Notes: generated from the sequence alone by a model not told the origin. Positions 1 through 10,735 are shown, counted from the stretch's first letter. The stretch is 64,000 nucleotides of DNA from Streptomyces sp. RKAG293 (GCF_023701745.1 NZ_JAJOZB010000001.1:6423501-6487500); one strand, 5' to 3'. Program-made: numbers and translations.

Positions 1-368
1 AAGGCGCGGTCCGGGATGCCGCGGTTGGTCGAGGAGTACGGGGTGACGGTCAGCTCGGCGTAGCGGATGTTCTGCCGGGCCATGTCGCGGGCGACCTCGA
101 AGGTCAGCAGCCGCACGTCCTCGGCGTCGCGGATCAGGTCGACGACGGACAGGTACACGTCGATGAAGTGCGCGAAGTCACGGAAGGTGAAGTACTCGGC
201 CAGCTCGGCGGGATCGCTGGGAACCCGGGAGTCCCGGTGCCGGGCCGCCAGTTCTGCGACGATCCTCGGCGAAGCGGATCCGACATGGTGGACGTGCAGC
301 TCGGCCTTGGGCAGCCCGGCGATGAAGGTGTCGAGGCCGGGTACGCGTCCGGGTGCGGTGTCGGTCAT
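1..368 (-). CDS. Aminofutalosine deaminase (adenosine deaminase superfamily), N-terminal part
   Basis: The first 122 codons of an amidohydrolase gene that runs off the left edge, so the C-terminus is missing. It starts at ATG 368 with GGAGG six bases upstream. Residues 21-30 read KAELHVHHVG; H25 and H27 match the His-x-His metal ligands opening the adenosine deaminase fold. In Streptomyces the enzyme with this start and neighbourhood is, as I recall, aminodeoxyfutalosine deaminase (S. coelicolor SCO5662), which deaminates a purine intermediate of the futalosine route to menaquinone in the cytoplasm. The family call is firm; the substrate is inferred from that recollection, and plain adenosine deaminase is the alternative. 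It is divergent from the next gene across about 120 bp. Confidence 0.8.
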   Translation of the reverse strand, partial: MTDTAPGRVPGLDTFIAGLPKAELHVHHVGSASPRIVAELAARHRDSRVPSDPAELAEYFTFRDFAHFIDVYLSVVDLIRDAEDVRLLTFEVARDMARQNIRYAELTVTPYSSTNRGIPDRA

Positions 369-489
369 GCGGATCCTCCAGGCAAGTCAGCGGTGGAGCC
401 ATCGTAGACGGCGCCCCGGGTCGCACGAGGGCCTTCCCCCGCCGTACGCAGGCCATAGCATTGCCGGACGTAGTCAGAGGAAGGCAGCA

Positions 490-1515
490 ATGTCCGACCA
501 GCCCGACAGCCCCGCGCCCCGCAACCCCTGGGCGCCGCCCGCGGACGTCCCGCCGCAGGCCGGACCGGGGCCGAGCCCGGCGGACACCGGCCCGCCGCTG
601 CCGCCGCTGGCACCGGGAACGGACCATTACGCCGCTGGTCCGCCGTACGGCCAACAGGGTCCCCACCCGGATCAGTACCCGCCGTACGAGCAGTACCCGG
701 GCGCGGGCGGCGGCTACCCGGGCTACCCCGGTTACCCGGGATACCCGATGGGCCCGTACGGCGGCTGGACCCCCTCGCCGCGCAACGGCTACGGCCTCAC
801 CGCGCTCGTGCTGGGCATCGTCGGCGCGGTGCTGTCGGTCATGTGCTTCTTCGCGGTCCTCGGCGCCCCGCTGGGCATCGCCGCGATCATCTTCGGGATC
901 GTCGGACGGCGGATCGCCAAGCGCGGTGAGTCGACCAACCCCGGGCAGGCGCTGGCCGGGCTGATCCTCGGCATCGTCGCGACCGTGCTGTCCGCCGGAA
1001 TGCTGATCACCATAGGCGTGTCGATAGGGAACGGCTGGCTGGACGAGGGCGACGGGATGCGCCAGCCCGACCAGGGCAGCTACGGATCACCGCTGTCCGT
1101 CGGCGAGACCGCCGAGTACGACGGCGGGCTGCAGGTCACCGTCGCTGATGTGCGGGACCCCGGCCCGTCGCAGACCGCCGGGAGCGCCGAAGGCGCCCAG
1201 GGTGCGGAGGGCGCCGAGGGCGGTGACAGCGCGCTGAAGTTCACCGTCACGCTGAAGAACACCGGCGGCGACACACAGAACCTGGACTACGCGGACGTCT
1301 CCGCGTACGCGGACCAGGCGGGGGACAACCCGCTCAAGGACATCTCGGGCCAGGACGGCTTCAGTGGCCAGCTCGCCCCCGGCGCCGAGCGGTCGCTGGA
1401 CTTCATCGTCGTCGTCCCCGACCCGTCCACCGACTCCGTCGAGGTCGACGTGTCCCCGGGCGACTCCTACGACTACGCGTACTGGGACGTGCCCGTTCCC
1501 GTTCCCGCCTCGTAG
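490..1515 (+). CDS. DUF4190/DUF4352 domain membrane protein
   Basis: A 341-residue protein of unknown function. ATG 490 follows GGAAGGCAGCA; an in-frame extension back to 67 runs through the neighbouring deaminase gene and is ignored. Residues 1-100 are Pro/Gly/Tyr-rich and probably disordered, with tandem YPG repeats around residues 75-88. Residues about 102-145 form a two-helix DUF4190-type module and a further helix lies at about 157-182. The C-terminal part (about 205-335) resembles DUF4352, an immunoglobulin-like domain usually outside the membrane, and contains an Ala/Glu/Gly-rich insert. This architecture is common in actinobacterial surface proteins. It converges on the PucR gene with only 14 bp between the stops. 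Confidence 0.85.
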   Translation: MSDQPDSPAPRNPWAPPADVPPQAGPGPSPADTGPPLPPLAPGTDHYAAGPPYGQQGPHPDQYPPYEQYPGAGGGYPGYPGYPGYPMGPYGGWTPSPRNGYGLTALVLGIVGAVLSVMCFFAVLGAPLGIAAIIFGIVGRRIAKRGESTNPGQALAGLILGIVATVLSAGMLITIGVSIGNGWLDEGDGMRQPDQGSYGSPLSVGETAEYDGGLQVTVADVRDPGPSQTAGSAEGAQGAEGAEGGDSALKFTVTLKNTGGDTQNLDYADVSAYADQAGDNPLKDISGQDGFSGQLAPGAERSLDFIVVVPDPSTDSVEVDVSPGDSYDYAYWDVPVPVPAS

Positions 1516-1529
1516 GTCCTGTGGCCGGC

Positions 1530-3212
1530 CTAGCGGCGTACGGCCTCCAGGGCCAGCAGCGCGACGTGCAGCGACAGACACGACTCCACCTGGTCGAGGT
1601 CGACGCCCAGGATCCGTTCCACCCGGTGCAGCCGGTCGTAGAACGAGGGCCGGGACAGGTGCGCGGCGTCGGCCGCCGCCGACTTGTTGCGGCCGTTGTC
1701 CAGATAGACGGTGAGGATGCGGACCAGGTCGGAGCCGTGTTCCGCGTCATGGGCGAGCAGCGGGCCCAGCTCGCGTTCGACGTAGGTCTGCAGCCGGGCG
1801 TCGTCGCGCAGCAGGTGCAGCAGCCCGCGCAGCCGCACGTCGGGCAGCCGGTAGTACGTGCCGGCCCGGCGCCGCTCCGCACCGCCCGGTGAACCGTGCA
1901 GCGCCGCGTCGGCGACCTGCGCCGCCTCCAGCAGGGTGCGCCGCGCGTCGCGCAGCGAGCCGACCGAGGAGCCGGCCGCCATCACGAACGCGGGCGCCTC
2001 GGACGCCGGGTCGACGATCCGGTCGAGCGCGGCGGCGAAGCCCTCCAGCGACCGGTGCTCCTCGTCGTGCGGGCCCAGCGACACCAGCACGCCGACCGCG
2101 CCGTCGTCGAGCGCCCCGGTCAGCGCGGTCAGCCCGCGCTCGCGCACCGCGAGCGCCACGTTCTCGGTGAAGTCCCGCAGCCGGGACTGCGCCTCCAGCG
2201 CCGCCGACGCGGGCCCGCCGCGCAGCCGCAGCATGACGCCGACCAGCCGGCGTCCTTCGAGCGGCACGCCCAGCGCCCGCGCGCGCAGCGCGACGTCGGA
2301 GACGGTCAGCGCGTGGGTGAGGATCCCGGAGAGCAGGGTGCGGTGGGTCTGGCGTTCCAGCGATTCGCGGTCGCGCTCCAGCAGCCGGTTGAGGGCCAGG
2401 GTGGCGGCGCCGCGTTCGAGGAGGACCGCGTGCCGGTGCGGGCCGGTCGTCGTGACCGGGCGGCCCTCGCCCGAGGTGCGCGGCGGCGGACCGGGCTCGC
2501 CCACCAGGACGAGCCGGCCCCAGTCGCGGCCGCGCGCGCCGACCGAGGTGACGAGCCAGCCGGCCCGCCGGTCGTACCCGGTCCTGCCGGCCGGGGCCAC
2601 ACCGCGCGAGCGCCGTTCCCAGCCGTCCAGCAGCGCCTCCGGGTCGTGGCCGGCCGGGTCGAAGGCCAGCACCTGGTGCGAGAGGTTCTCCAGCACGACC
2701 GGCGCGCCCGCCATCCGGGCCACCTCCCGGACGACCTCGTCGGCCTCCGCGCCCTCGACGGACAGTTCGTTGAAGGTCTGGTGCACGGCCTCCGAGGCGC
2801 GCAGCTCGGTCAGCTGCGCGTCCACCACATGGGCGTGCACCGCCTGGGTGACGCTCACGAACCGCACCTCGGTGCGCAGCGCCACCAGCGGCAGTCCGCG
2901 CCGCTCGGCGGCCCTGACCAGGGGCCGCGGCAGCACGTCGGCGTACCGCCGGCCCAGTTCCACCACCAGCCCGGCCGCGCCGACGTCCGCGAGGGCGTCG
3001 ATGTACTGGGCCAGCGACTCCTTGTCCTCGGGGAGCATCACGCCGGTCGTCAGCACCAGCTCGCCGCCCTGCAGCATCCCCGCGATGTCGGCCAGCTCGC
3101 TGATGTGCACCCAGCGCACCGGCCGGTGCAGTCCGGCGGCGCCCGCGACGACCCGCGGCGCGCCGCGGCGCAGCGCGTCGAGTTCCAGGACCTGGGCGAC
3201 GGTGGGAAACAC
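1530..3212 (-). CDS. PucR-family transcriptional regulator (first copy)
   Basis: A 560-residue PucR/CdaR-type regulator. The N-terminus (about 1-130, FPTVAQVLELD...) is the PucR ligand-sensing domain, the middle is a GGDEF-like/linker region, and the last 60 residues are the PucR-type helix-turn-helix (DNGRNKSAAADAAHLSRPSF). GTG 3212 is chosen because GGAGG lies seven bases upstream and the family starts with this motif; a 41-residue extension to 3335 looks non-coding. It is divergent from an aldehyde dehydrogenase gene and a polyamine transporter operon. PucR proteins commonly control nitrogen and amine catabolism, so that operon is its likely target. The 294-bp divergent region holds a near-perfect dyad that could be its operator. 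The effector is unknown. Confidence 0.88.
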   Translation of the reverse strand: MFPTVAQVLELDALRRGAPRVVAGAAGLHRPVRWVHISELADIAGMLQGGELVLTTGVMLPEDKESLAQYIDALADVGAAGLVVELGRRYADVLPRPLVRAAERRGLPLVALRTEVRFVSVTQAVHAHVVDAQLTELRASEAVHQTFNELSVEGAEADEVVREVARMAGAPVVLENLSHQVLAFDPAGHDPEALLDGWERRSRGVAPAGRTGYDRRAGWLVTSVGARGRDWGRLVLVGEPGPPPRTSGEGRPVTTTGPHRHAVLLERGAATLALNRLLERDRESLERQTHRTLLSGILTHALTVSDVALRARALGVPLEGRRLVGVMLRLRGGPASAALEAQSRLRDFTENVALAVRERGLTALTGALDDGAVGVLVSLGPHDEEHRSLEGFAAALDRIVDPASEAPAFVMAAGSSVGSLRDARRTLLEAAQVADAALHGSPGGAERRRAGTYYRLPDVRLRGLLHLLRDDARLQTYVERELGPLLAHDAEHGSDLVRILTVYLDNGRNKSAAADAAHLSRPSFYDRLHRVERILGVDLDQVESCLSLHVALLALEAVRR

Positions 3213-3409
3213 GGTGTGACCTCCGGTCGGGACGGCGTCCGGCGTGGCCTGACGCCACTGCCGGGGGCAGAGTGTAAAGCTCTCCGCGCCACCGGTTGCG
3301 GTGTGACGGTTACGCCGCGCGCAGCGCTCCGGCATCGTGCCTCGGGACGCCTGGGAAAGCCACTGTGTGGCAGATCACGGAAGACAGATTTCGTCGCGTA
3401 ACCAAAAGG

Positions 3410-3430
3410 CAACAACGGAATCCCTTGTTG
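3410..3430. promoter_or_regulatory. 21-bp dyad in the PucR/amine operon divergent promoter region
   Basis: Arms CAACAACGGA and TCCCTTGTTG flank a central A; nine of ten base pairs match. A candidate -10 (TACTCT, 3440-3445) for the rightward operon lies just downstream, so the dyad would sit over the -35 region. This is the most symmetric site in the 294-bp gap and is inferred to be a PucR operator. Confidence 0.5.
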
Positions 3431-3506
3431 GCCCAAGGCTACTCTGCCAGGATCAGCCACCAATCCAGTCTTCGGCCACGGCGCCAAGCGGATGCGAGGA
3501 GACACC

Positions 3507-5021
3507 ATGGACCACCGTTTCGACGTGAAGAACCGGTTCGCGGACGGGGCCCAGTACATCGCCGGAGCCTCGCGGCCGGGTACCTCCGGCCAGCAGCACT
3601 CCGTGGTCGACCCGGCCACCGGTGACGCGGTGTACACCTACGAGCTCGCCGGGGCCGCGGACGTGGACGCCGCCGTCGCCGCCGCGAAGGCCGCCCTCCC
3701 CGGCTGGTCCGGTGCCACCCCCGGTGAGCGTTCCACCGCGATGCACCGCTTCTCCGAGGTGCTGGCCGAGCAGGCCGACGACCTGGCCTTCGCGGAGTCG
3801 CTGCAGTGCGGCAAGCCGCTGCGGCTGAGCGCCGGCTTCGACGTACCGGGCACCGTCGACAACACCGCGTTCTTCGCGGGGGCCGCCCGCCATCTGGAGG
3901 GCAAGGCCGCCGGGGAGTACTCGGCCGACCACACCTCCTACGTTCGCCGTGAGCCGGTCGGCGTCGTCGGCTCGATCGCGCCCTGGAACTACCCGCTGCA
4001 GATGGCGGCCTGGAAGGTTCTGCCGGCCATCGCCGCGGGCAACACCATCGTGCTCAAGCCCGCCGAGCTGACCCCGCTGACCTCGCTGATGTTCGCCCGC
4101 GCGGCCACCGAGGCCGGCATCCCGGACGGTGTGGTCAACATCGTCAGCGGCGCCGGCAAGGAAGCCGGCGAGCACCTCGTCGGCCACCCCGACGTCGCCA
4201 TGACCTCCTTCACCGGCTCGACCGGCGTCGGCAAGCGCGTCGCCGAGATCGCCATCCGCACCGTCAAGCGGCTGCACCTGGAACTCGGCGGCAAGGCGCC
4301 TTTCGTGGTCTTCGACGACGCGGACCTGGAAGCGGCCGTGCACGGCGCGGTCGCCGGCTCCCTGATCAACACCGGCCAGGACTGCACCGCCGCGACCCGC
4401 GCCTACGTCCAGCGGCCGCTGTACGACGCGTTCGTCGCCGGGGTCGCCGACCTCTTCGCGGGCATCAGGCTCGGCGACCCGTTCGACCCGTCGACCGACC
4501 TGGGCCCGCTGATCTCGCACCTCCAGCGGGACCGCGTCGCGGCGATCGTCGACCGCTCCCGTGCGTACGCCACCGTCGTGACCGGCGGTGAGGCCCCCGG
4601 CGACAAGCTGGCGGCGGGCGCGTACTACCGCCCCACCCTCATCACGGGCGCCGCGCAGGACAGCGAGATCGTCCAGTCCGAGATCTTCGGCCCGGTGCTC
4701 GTCGTGCTGCCCTTCGACAGCGACGACGAGGGCCTGGCGCTCGCCAACGACACTCCGTACGGCCTGGCCGCGTCCGCCTGGACCCGCGACGTCTTCCGCG
4801 CCAGCCGCGCCACCCGCGAGATGAAGGCGGGCTGTGTCTGGATCAACGACCACATCCCGATCCTCAGCGAGATGCCGCACGGCGGCTACAAGGCGTCCGG
4901 CTTCGGCAAGGACATGTCCGCGTACTCCTTCGAGGAGTACACGCAGGTCAAGCACGTGATGTACGACAACACCGCGATCGTCCGCAAGGACTGGCACCGC
5001 ACGATCTTCGGAGACCGATAA
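3507..5021 (+). CDS. Gamma-aminobutyraldehyde dehydrogenase-type aldehyde dehydrogenase
   Basis: A 504-residue NAD(P)-dependent aldehyde dehydrogenase. ATG 3507 follows GAGGAGACACC; a start at 3492 lacks this spacing. The Rossmann part carries the APWNYP motif and FTGSTGVGK. The general-base glutamate is E259 (LELGGK) and the nucleophile is C293 (NTGQDC). Its closest recognisable type is the gamma-aminobutyraldehyde dehydrogenase of putrescine breakdown, which oxidises 4-aminobutanal to GABA. It is the first gene of a run with the polyamine importer genes and the FAD amine oxidase, which fits that substrate. A betaine-aldehyde-like specificity cannot be excluded. A GC hairpin (5041-5070) in the 72-bp gap before the next gene may tune expression within the operon. 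Confidence 0.85.
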   Translation: MDHRFDVKNRFADGAQYIAGASRPGTSGQQHSVVDPATGDAVYTYELAGAADVDAAVAAAKAALPGWSGATPGERSTAMHRFSEVLAEQADDLAFAESLQCGKPLRLSAGFDVPGTVDNTAFFAGAARHLEGKAAGEYSADHTSYVRREPVGVVGSIAPWNYPLQMAAWKVLPAIAAGNTIVLKPAELTPLTSLMFARAATEAGIPDGVVNIVSGAGKEAGEHLVGHPDVAMTSFTGSTGVGKRVAEIAIRTVKRLHLELGGKAPFVVFDDADLEAAVHGAVAGSLINTGQDCTAATRAYVQRPLYDAFVAGVADLFAGIRLGDPFDPSTDLGPLISHLQRDRVAAIVDRSRAYATVVTGGEAPGDKLAAGAYYRPTLITGAAQDSEIVQSEIFGPVLVVLPFDSDDEGLALANDTPYGLAASAWTRDVFRASRATREMKAGCVWINDHIPILSEMPHGGYKASGFGKDMSAYSFEEYTQVKHVMYDNTAIVRKDWHRTIFGDR

Positions 5022-5093
5022 CCCGGTCGGACCCCGGACTCCGGCCGGACCCCAGGCGGTCCCCGGCCGGCCACCCGTGAAAGGGCACAGCGC

Positions 5094-6338
5094 ATGGAGC
5101 AGTACGAGACACTCTCGCCGCCCCAGCTCGCGGCGATACGGCGCACCATGACCAACGGGCGTGGTGCCCTCGCCCGCCGGTCGCTGCTGCGCGCCGCCGG
5201 ACTCGGCGCCGTGGCGACGGCCGGGCTGACCGGCCTCACCGGCTGCGGCATACCGGCAGCGGGCGGCCAGAAGGACGCCGCCGCCACGACGGAGGACCAC
5301 TCCGGGTCGGAGAAGACCGTCAACTTCTCCAACTGGACGGAGTACATCGACGTCACCGACGACGGCAAGCACCGTCCGACGCTCGACGCCTTCGGCAAGC
5401 GCACCGGTATCAACGTCAAGTACACCGAGGACATCAACGACAACGTCGAGTTCTTCGGCAAGGTCAAGCCGCAGCTCGCCGCCGGCCAGGACACCGGCCG
5501 CGACCTGATGGTGCTCACCGACTGGCTGGCCGGCCGCATGATCCGCCTCGGCTGGGTGCAGAAGCTCGACGCGTCCAACCTGCCGCACGCGTACGCCAAT
5601 CTGGAGCAGCGGTTCCGCAGCCCCGACTGGGACCCGGGCCGCGCCTATTCGTACCCGTGGACCGGTATCGCGACCGTCATCGCCTACAACAAGAAGGCGA
5701 CCAACGGCCGCAAGGTCACCTCGGTCTCGCAGCTGCTGGACGACCCCGCGCTCAAGGGCCGGGTCGGGATGCTCACCGAGATGCGGGACACCGTCGGCAT
5801 GACGCTGATGGACATGGGCAAGAACCCCGCCTCCTTCACCGACGACGACTTCGACGCGGCGATAGCCCGGGTGCAGAAGGGCGTCGACTCCAAGCAGATC
5901 CGCCGCTTCACCGGCAACGACTACACCGCGGACCTCTCCAAGGGCGACATGGCCGCGTGTCTCGCGTGGGCCGGCGACCTCGTCCAGCTGAAGATCGACA
6001 ACCCGGACATCGAGTACGTCTTCCCCGACGCGGGCTACCTCTCGTCGACCGACAACCTCGTGATCCCCAACAAGGCGCGGCACAAGAAGAACGCCGAGCG
6101 GCTCATCGACTACTACTACGAGCCGCCGGTCGCCGCCCAGCTCGCGGCCTACATCAACTACGTCTGCCCGGTGGCGGGGGTACGCGACGAACTCGCGAAG
6201 ATCGACCCGGCGCTGGCCGCGAACACGCTGATCCTCCCGGACGCCGCGATGACCGCCAAGACGCACTCCTTCCGCCTGCTGTCCTCCGCCGAGGAGACCG
6301 CGTACGAGCAGAAGTTCTCCAAACTCATCGGCGCCTGA
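5094..6338 (+). CDS. potD: Polyamine ABC transporter substrate-binding lipoprotein (PotD/PotF type)
   Basis: A 414-residue extracellular solute-binding protein. Residues about 27-55 form a twin-arginine-type lipoprotein signal: RRSLLRAAG followed by a hydrophobic stretch and the lipobox LTGC. The mature part begins with NFSNWTEYID, the usual start of spermidine/putrescine-binding proteins, and keeps the DWLAG and PWTG segments of the family. It should capture putrescine or a related amine at the outer face of the membrane and deliver it to the two permeases encoded downstream. The N-terminus is about 25 residues longer before the Tat motif than is usual, so a later start remains possible. The AAAGGG motif upstream supports ATG 5094. 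Confidence 0.88.
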   Translation: MEQYETLSPPQLAAIRRTMTNGRGALARRSLLRAAGLGAVATAGLTGLTGCGIPAAGGQKDAAATTEDHSGSEKTVNFSNWTEYIDVTDDGKHRPTLDAFGKRTGINVKYTEDINDNVEFFGKVKPQLAAGQDTGRDLMVLTDWLAGRMIRLGWVQKLDASNLPHAYANLEQRFRSPDWDPGRAYSYPWTGIATVIAYNKKATNGRKVTSVSQLLDDPALKGRVGMLTEMRDTVGMTLMDMGKNPASFTDDDFDAAIARVQKGVDSKQIRRFTGNDYTADLSKGDMAACLAWAGDLVQLKIDNPDIEYVFPDAGYLSSTDNLVIPNKARHKKNAERLIDYYYEPPVAAQLAAYINYVCPVAGVRDELAKIDPALAANTLILPDAAMTAKTHSFRLLSSAEETAYEQKFSKLIGA

Positions 6339-6376
6339 CCGCACCTGACGACTGACGACTTACGGGAAGCGACCCC

Positions 6377-7521
<1,145 letters not shown>

Positions 7522-7525
<4 letters not shown>

Positions 7526-8463
7526 GCACCGTCACCGACCGGCCGCCCGCCGCGCCGGAGACCCCGGCGCCGGTCCCGGCCGCGATGCGCCGGGCCGCCG
7601 GCCGCAAGCGCCGGGTGCCGTACTGGCTGCTGCTGCCGGGCATCGCCTGGCTGCTGGTGTTCTTCGTGGCGCCGATGATCTACCAGGCGTCCACGTCCGT
7701 GCAGACCGGCTCGCTGGAAGCGGGCTTCAAGGTCACCTGGCACTTCGCGACCTACTGGGACGCGCTGACCGAGTACTACCCGCAGTTCCTGCGCTCGTTC
7801 GAGTACTCCGCCATCGCGACCGTGCTGTGCCTGGCGATCGGCTACCCGCTCGCCTACACCATCGCGTTCCGGGCCGGCCGCTGGCGCAACGTCATCCTCA
7901 TCCTGGTCATCGCGCCGTTCTTCACCAGCTTCCTGATCCGCACCCTCGCCTGGGAGACGATCCTGGCCGACGGCGGATTCGTGGTGCAGACCCTCAACCA
8001 GCTGCACATCCTGGATCTGACGTCCTCGCTCGGCATCACGCAGGGCCACCGCGTACTGGCCACACCGCTCGCGGTGATCTGCGGTCTGACGTACAACTTC
8101 CTGCCCTTCATGATCCTGCCGCTCTACACCTCGCTGGAGCGCATCGACGGCAAGCTGCACGAGGCGGCCGGCGACCTGTACGCCAAGCCCTTCACCGTCT
8201 TCCGCAAGGTGACCTTCCCGCTCTCCATGCCGGGCGTGGTCGCGGGCACCCTGCTCACCTTCATCCCGGCGACCGGCGACTACATCAACGCCGAACTGCT
8301 GGGCACCACCAACCAGAAGATGATCGGCAACGTCATCCAGTCCCAGTTCCTGCGCGTGCTCGACTACCCGACGGCCGCCGCCCTGTCCTTCATCCTGATG
8401 GCGGTGATCCTCGCGATGGTCATGTTCTACATCCGCAAGGCCGGAACGGAGGAGCTGGTCTGA
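7522..8463 (+). CDS. potB: Polyamine ABC transporter permease (PotB type)
   Basis: A 313-residue inner-membrane subunit with an N-terminal Pro/Ala-rich cytoplasmic tail (about 35 residues) and six predicted membrane helices, starting with the WLLLPGIAWLLVFF segment. The EAA loop that contacts the ATPase reads HEAAGDLYAKPFTVFRKVTF, around residues 214-233. It overlaps potA by four bases and potC by one base, so the three genes are almost certainly co-translated. It forms the transmembrane channel with the second permease. Confidence 0.9.
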
Positions 8464-9251
8464 TGCGCTGGATACGGAAGAACCTGGTGGTCTTCGCGGG
8501 TGTGCTCTGCCTCGCGTACCTGATCCTGCCGAACCTCGTCGTCATGGTGTTCTCGTTCAACAAGCCGAACGGACGCTTCAACTACGAGTGGACGCGCTTC
8601 TCCACCGACGCCTGGGAGCACCCCTGCGACGTGGCCGACATGTGCGGCTCGCTCGGCCTCAGCCTGCAGATCGCGCTGTACGCCACGATCGGCGCGACGG
8701 TGCTGGGCACGATGATCGCCTTCGCGCTCGCCCGCTACCGCTTCAAGGCGCGCGGCACGACCAACATGCTGATCTTCCTGCCGATGGCGATGCCCGAGGT
8801 CGTGATGGCCGCCTCACTGGGGACGCTCTTCCTCAACATGCGCGTCCCGTTCGGCTTCTGGACCATCCTCATCGCGCACATCATGTTCTGCCTGAGCTTC
8901 GTCGTCACCGCGGTGAAGGCCCGCGTGATGAGCATGGACCCGCGCCTGGAGCAGGCCGCGCAGGACCTGTACGCCTCCCCGCTCCAGACCTTCCTGCGGG
9001 TTACCCTCCCGCTGGTGGCACCCGGTATCGCCTCCGGCGCCCTGCTGTCCTTCGCCCTGTCCTTCGACGACTTCATCATCACGAACTTCAACGCCGGCTC
9101 GACGGTGACGTTCCCGATGTTCGTCTGGGGCTCGGCGCAACGCGGCACCCCGGTGCAGATCAACGTGATCGGCACCGCGATGTTCGTGATCGCGGTCCTC
9201 GTCGTCGTCGCCGGGCAGCTGCTCGGCAGCCGGCGCAAGGCCCGCGCGTAA
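8463..9251 (+). CDS. potC: Polyamine ABC transporter permease (PotC type)
   Basis: A 262-residue partner permease. The start is fixed by the TGATG junction, whose A is shared with the potB stop. It begins with a membrane helix preceded by RKNLVVFAG and has six helices in all. The EAA loop EQAAQDLYASPLQTFLRVTL is characteristic of PotC. A segment near residues 45-60 (EHPCDVADMC) contains two cysteines in the first extracytoplasmic loop, which is unusual for this family. It is followed after 61 bp by the FAD oxidase gene, probably on the same transcript. Confidence 0.9.
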   Translation: MRWIRKNLVVFAGVLCLAYLILPNLVVMVFSFNKPNGRFNYEWTRFSTDAWEHPCDVADMCGSLGLSLQIALYATIGATVLGTMIAFALARYRFKARGTTNMLIFLPMAMPEVVMAASLGTLFLNMRVPFGFWTILIAHIMFCLSFVVTAVKARVMSMDPRLEQAAQDLYASPLQTFLRVTLPLVAPGIASGALLSFALSFDDFIITNFNAGSTVTFPMFVWGSAQRGTPVQINVIGTAMFVIAVLVVVAGQLLGSRRKARA

Positions 9252-9312
9252 CACCGCACGTCCGTACCCGATCGACCAGAACCGAACCGATCACCAAAAG
9301 GTGTGAGAACAG

Positions 9313-10707
9313 ATGGACCCAGCCCGTTCGCTCGCAGACGCGCGGCCGACACCCTTCTGGCTGGAGGATCCCGGCAAGCCGCAGCCGCTCGGCGCGCTCA
9401 CCGGTGACGAGCACTGCGACCTGCTGGTCGTCGGCGGCGGCTACTCCGGGCTGTGGACCGCCCTGCTCGCCAAGGAGCGCGACCCGTCGCGCGACGTGGT
9501 CCTGATCGAGGGCAACGAGATCGGCTGGGCCGCCTCCGGGCGGAACGGCGGCTTCTGCGCCGCCAGCCTCACCCACGGCCTGTCCAACGGACTCACCCGC
9601 TGGCCCGGCGAGTTCGCCCGGCTGGAGGAGCTGGGCAACCGCAACCTCGACGAGATCGAGGCGGCGGTCGCCCGCTACTCCCTGGACTGCGAGTTCGAGC
9701 GCACCGGTGAGATCGACGTGGCCACCGAGCCGCACCAGCTCGAGGAGTTGCACGAGGCCGCCGAGCAGGCGATGGAGCACGGCATCGCACTGGAACTGCT
9801 CGACCGGGACCAGCTGCGCGCCGAGGTCGACTCGCCGACGTTCCTCGGCGGGCTGTGGGACCGCACCGGCGTCGCCATGGTGCACCCGGCCAAGCTCGCC
9901 TGGGGCCTCAAGCGCGCCTGCCTCGGGCTGGGCGTCCGCATCCACGAGCACACCCGCGCCACCGCGCTCACCGCGAGCGGCGCCGGCATGGCCGTCCGCA
10001 CCCCGTACGGCCGGGTCTTCGCCCGGCAGGTCGCGCTCGGCACGAACGTGTTCCCGTCGCTGGTCAAGCGGGTACGGCCGTACATCGTCCCGGTGTACGA
10101 CTACGCGCTGATGACCGAGCCGCTCAGCGAGGAGCAGCTCGCCTCCATCGGCTGGAAGAACCGGCAGGGACTGGGCGACAGCGCCAACCAGTTCCACTAC
10201 TTCCGGCTCTCGGCCGACAACCGGATCCTGTGGGGCGGCTACGACGCCATCTACCCCTACGGCGGCCGGCTCTCCGCCGAGCGCGACCAGCGCCCGGAGA
10301 CCAATCTCAAGCTCGCCCAGCACTTCTACCGCTGCTTCCCGCAGCTGGAGGACGTGCGCTTCACCCACACCTGGGGCGGCGCCATCGACACCTGTTCGCG
10401 CTTTTCGGCGTTCTTCGGAACCGCCCACGGCGGAAAGGTGTCTTATGCGGCGGGATACACCGGCCTGGGCGTCGGTGCCACCCGGTTCGGCGCGGACGTC
10501 ATGCTCGACCTGCTGTCCGGCGAACGCACCGAACGCACCGAACTGAAGATGGTCCGCAGCAAGCCGATGCCGTTCCCGCCCGAGCCGTTCACCTCGGTCG
10601 GGATCGGCCTCACGAAGTGGTCACTGGACCGCGCCGACCGCAACGAGGGCCGGCGCAACCTGTGGTTGAAGGCGATGGACAAGGCGGGACTGGGCTTCGA
10701 CAGCTAG
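9313..10707 (+). CDS. FAD-dependent amine oxidoreductase (gamma-glutamylputrescine oxidase-like)
   Basis: A 464-residue DAO-family flavoprotein. The dinucleotide-binding motif GGGYSG is at residues 41-46 and is followed by GNEIGWAASGRNGGFC, typical of PuuB-like and sarcosine-oxidase-like enzymes. The C-terminal half has the family segments YDYALMTEPL and HTWGGAIDTC. In the puu pathway this type oxidises gamma-glutamylputrescine; in other operons it acts directly on amines. No gamma-glutamylputrescine synthetase or hydrolase lies in the window, so the substrate is open. As the last gene of the transporter run it probably acts on the imported amine, producing the aldehyde for the dehydrogenase at 3507. 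A strong hairpin follows. Confidence 0.82.
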   Translation: MDPARSLADARPTPFWLEDPGKPQPLGALTGDEHCDLLVVGGGYSGLWTALLAKERDPSRDVVLIEGNEIGWAASGRNGGFCAASLTHGLSNGLTRWPGEFARLEELGNRNLDEIEAAVARYSLDCEFERTGEIDVATEPHQLEELHEAAEQAMEHGIALELLDRDQLRAEVDSPTFLGGLWDRTGVAMVHPAKLAWGLKRACLGLGVRIHEHTRATALTASGAGMAVRTPYGRVFARQVALGTNVFPSLVKRVRPYIVPVYDYALMTEPLSEEQLASIGWKNRQGLGDSANQFHYFRLSADNRILWGGYDAIYPYGGRLSAERDQRPETNLKLAQHFYRCFPQLEDVRFTHTWGGAIDTCSRFSAFFGTAHGGKVSYAAGYTGLGVGATRFGADVMLDLLSGERTERTELKMVRSKPMPFPPEPFTSVGIGLTKWSLDRADRNEGRRNLWLKAMDKAGLGFDS

Positions 10708-10735
10708 GCCGGCACGATCCCGGGGACCTGGGGGA

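Noticed and set aside
67..489. N-terminal extension of the DUF4190 gene
   Set aside because: It lies antisense to the aminofutalosine deaminase gene, has no ribosome site, and the family-like sequence begins at 490.
3453..6344. A long antisense open frame opposite the aldehyde dehydrogenase and potD genes
   Set aside because: Arg/Val/Gly/Asp-rich translation with no motif; the plus-strand genes have intact families. The same reasoning removes antisense frames at 15631-17802, 38378-41911, 44030-48283 and 53135-56821.
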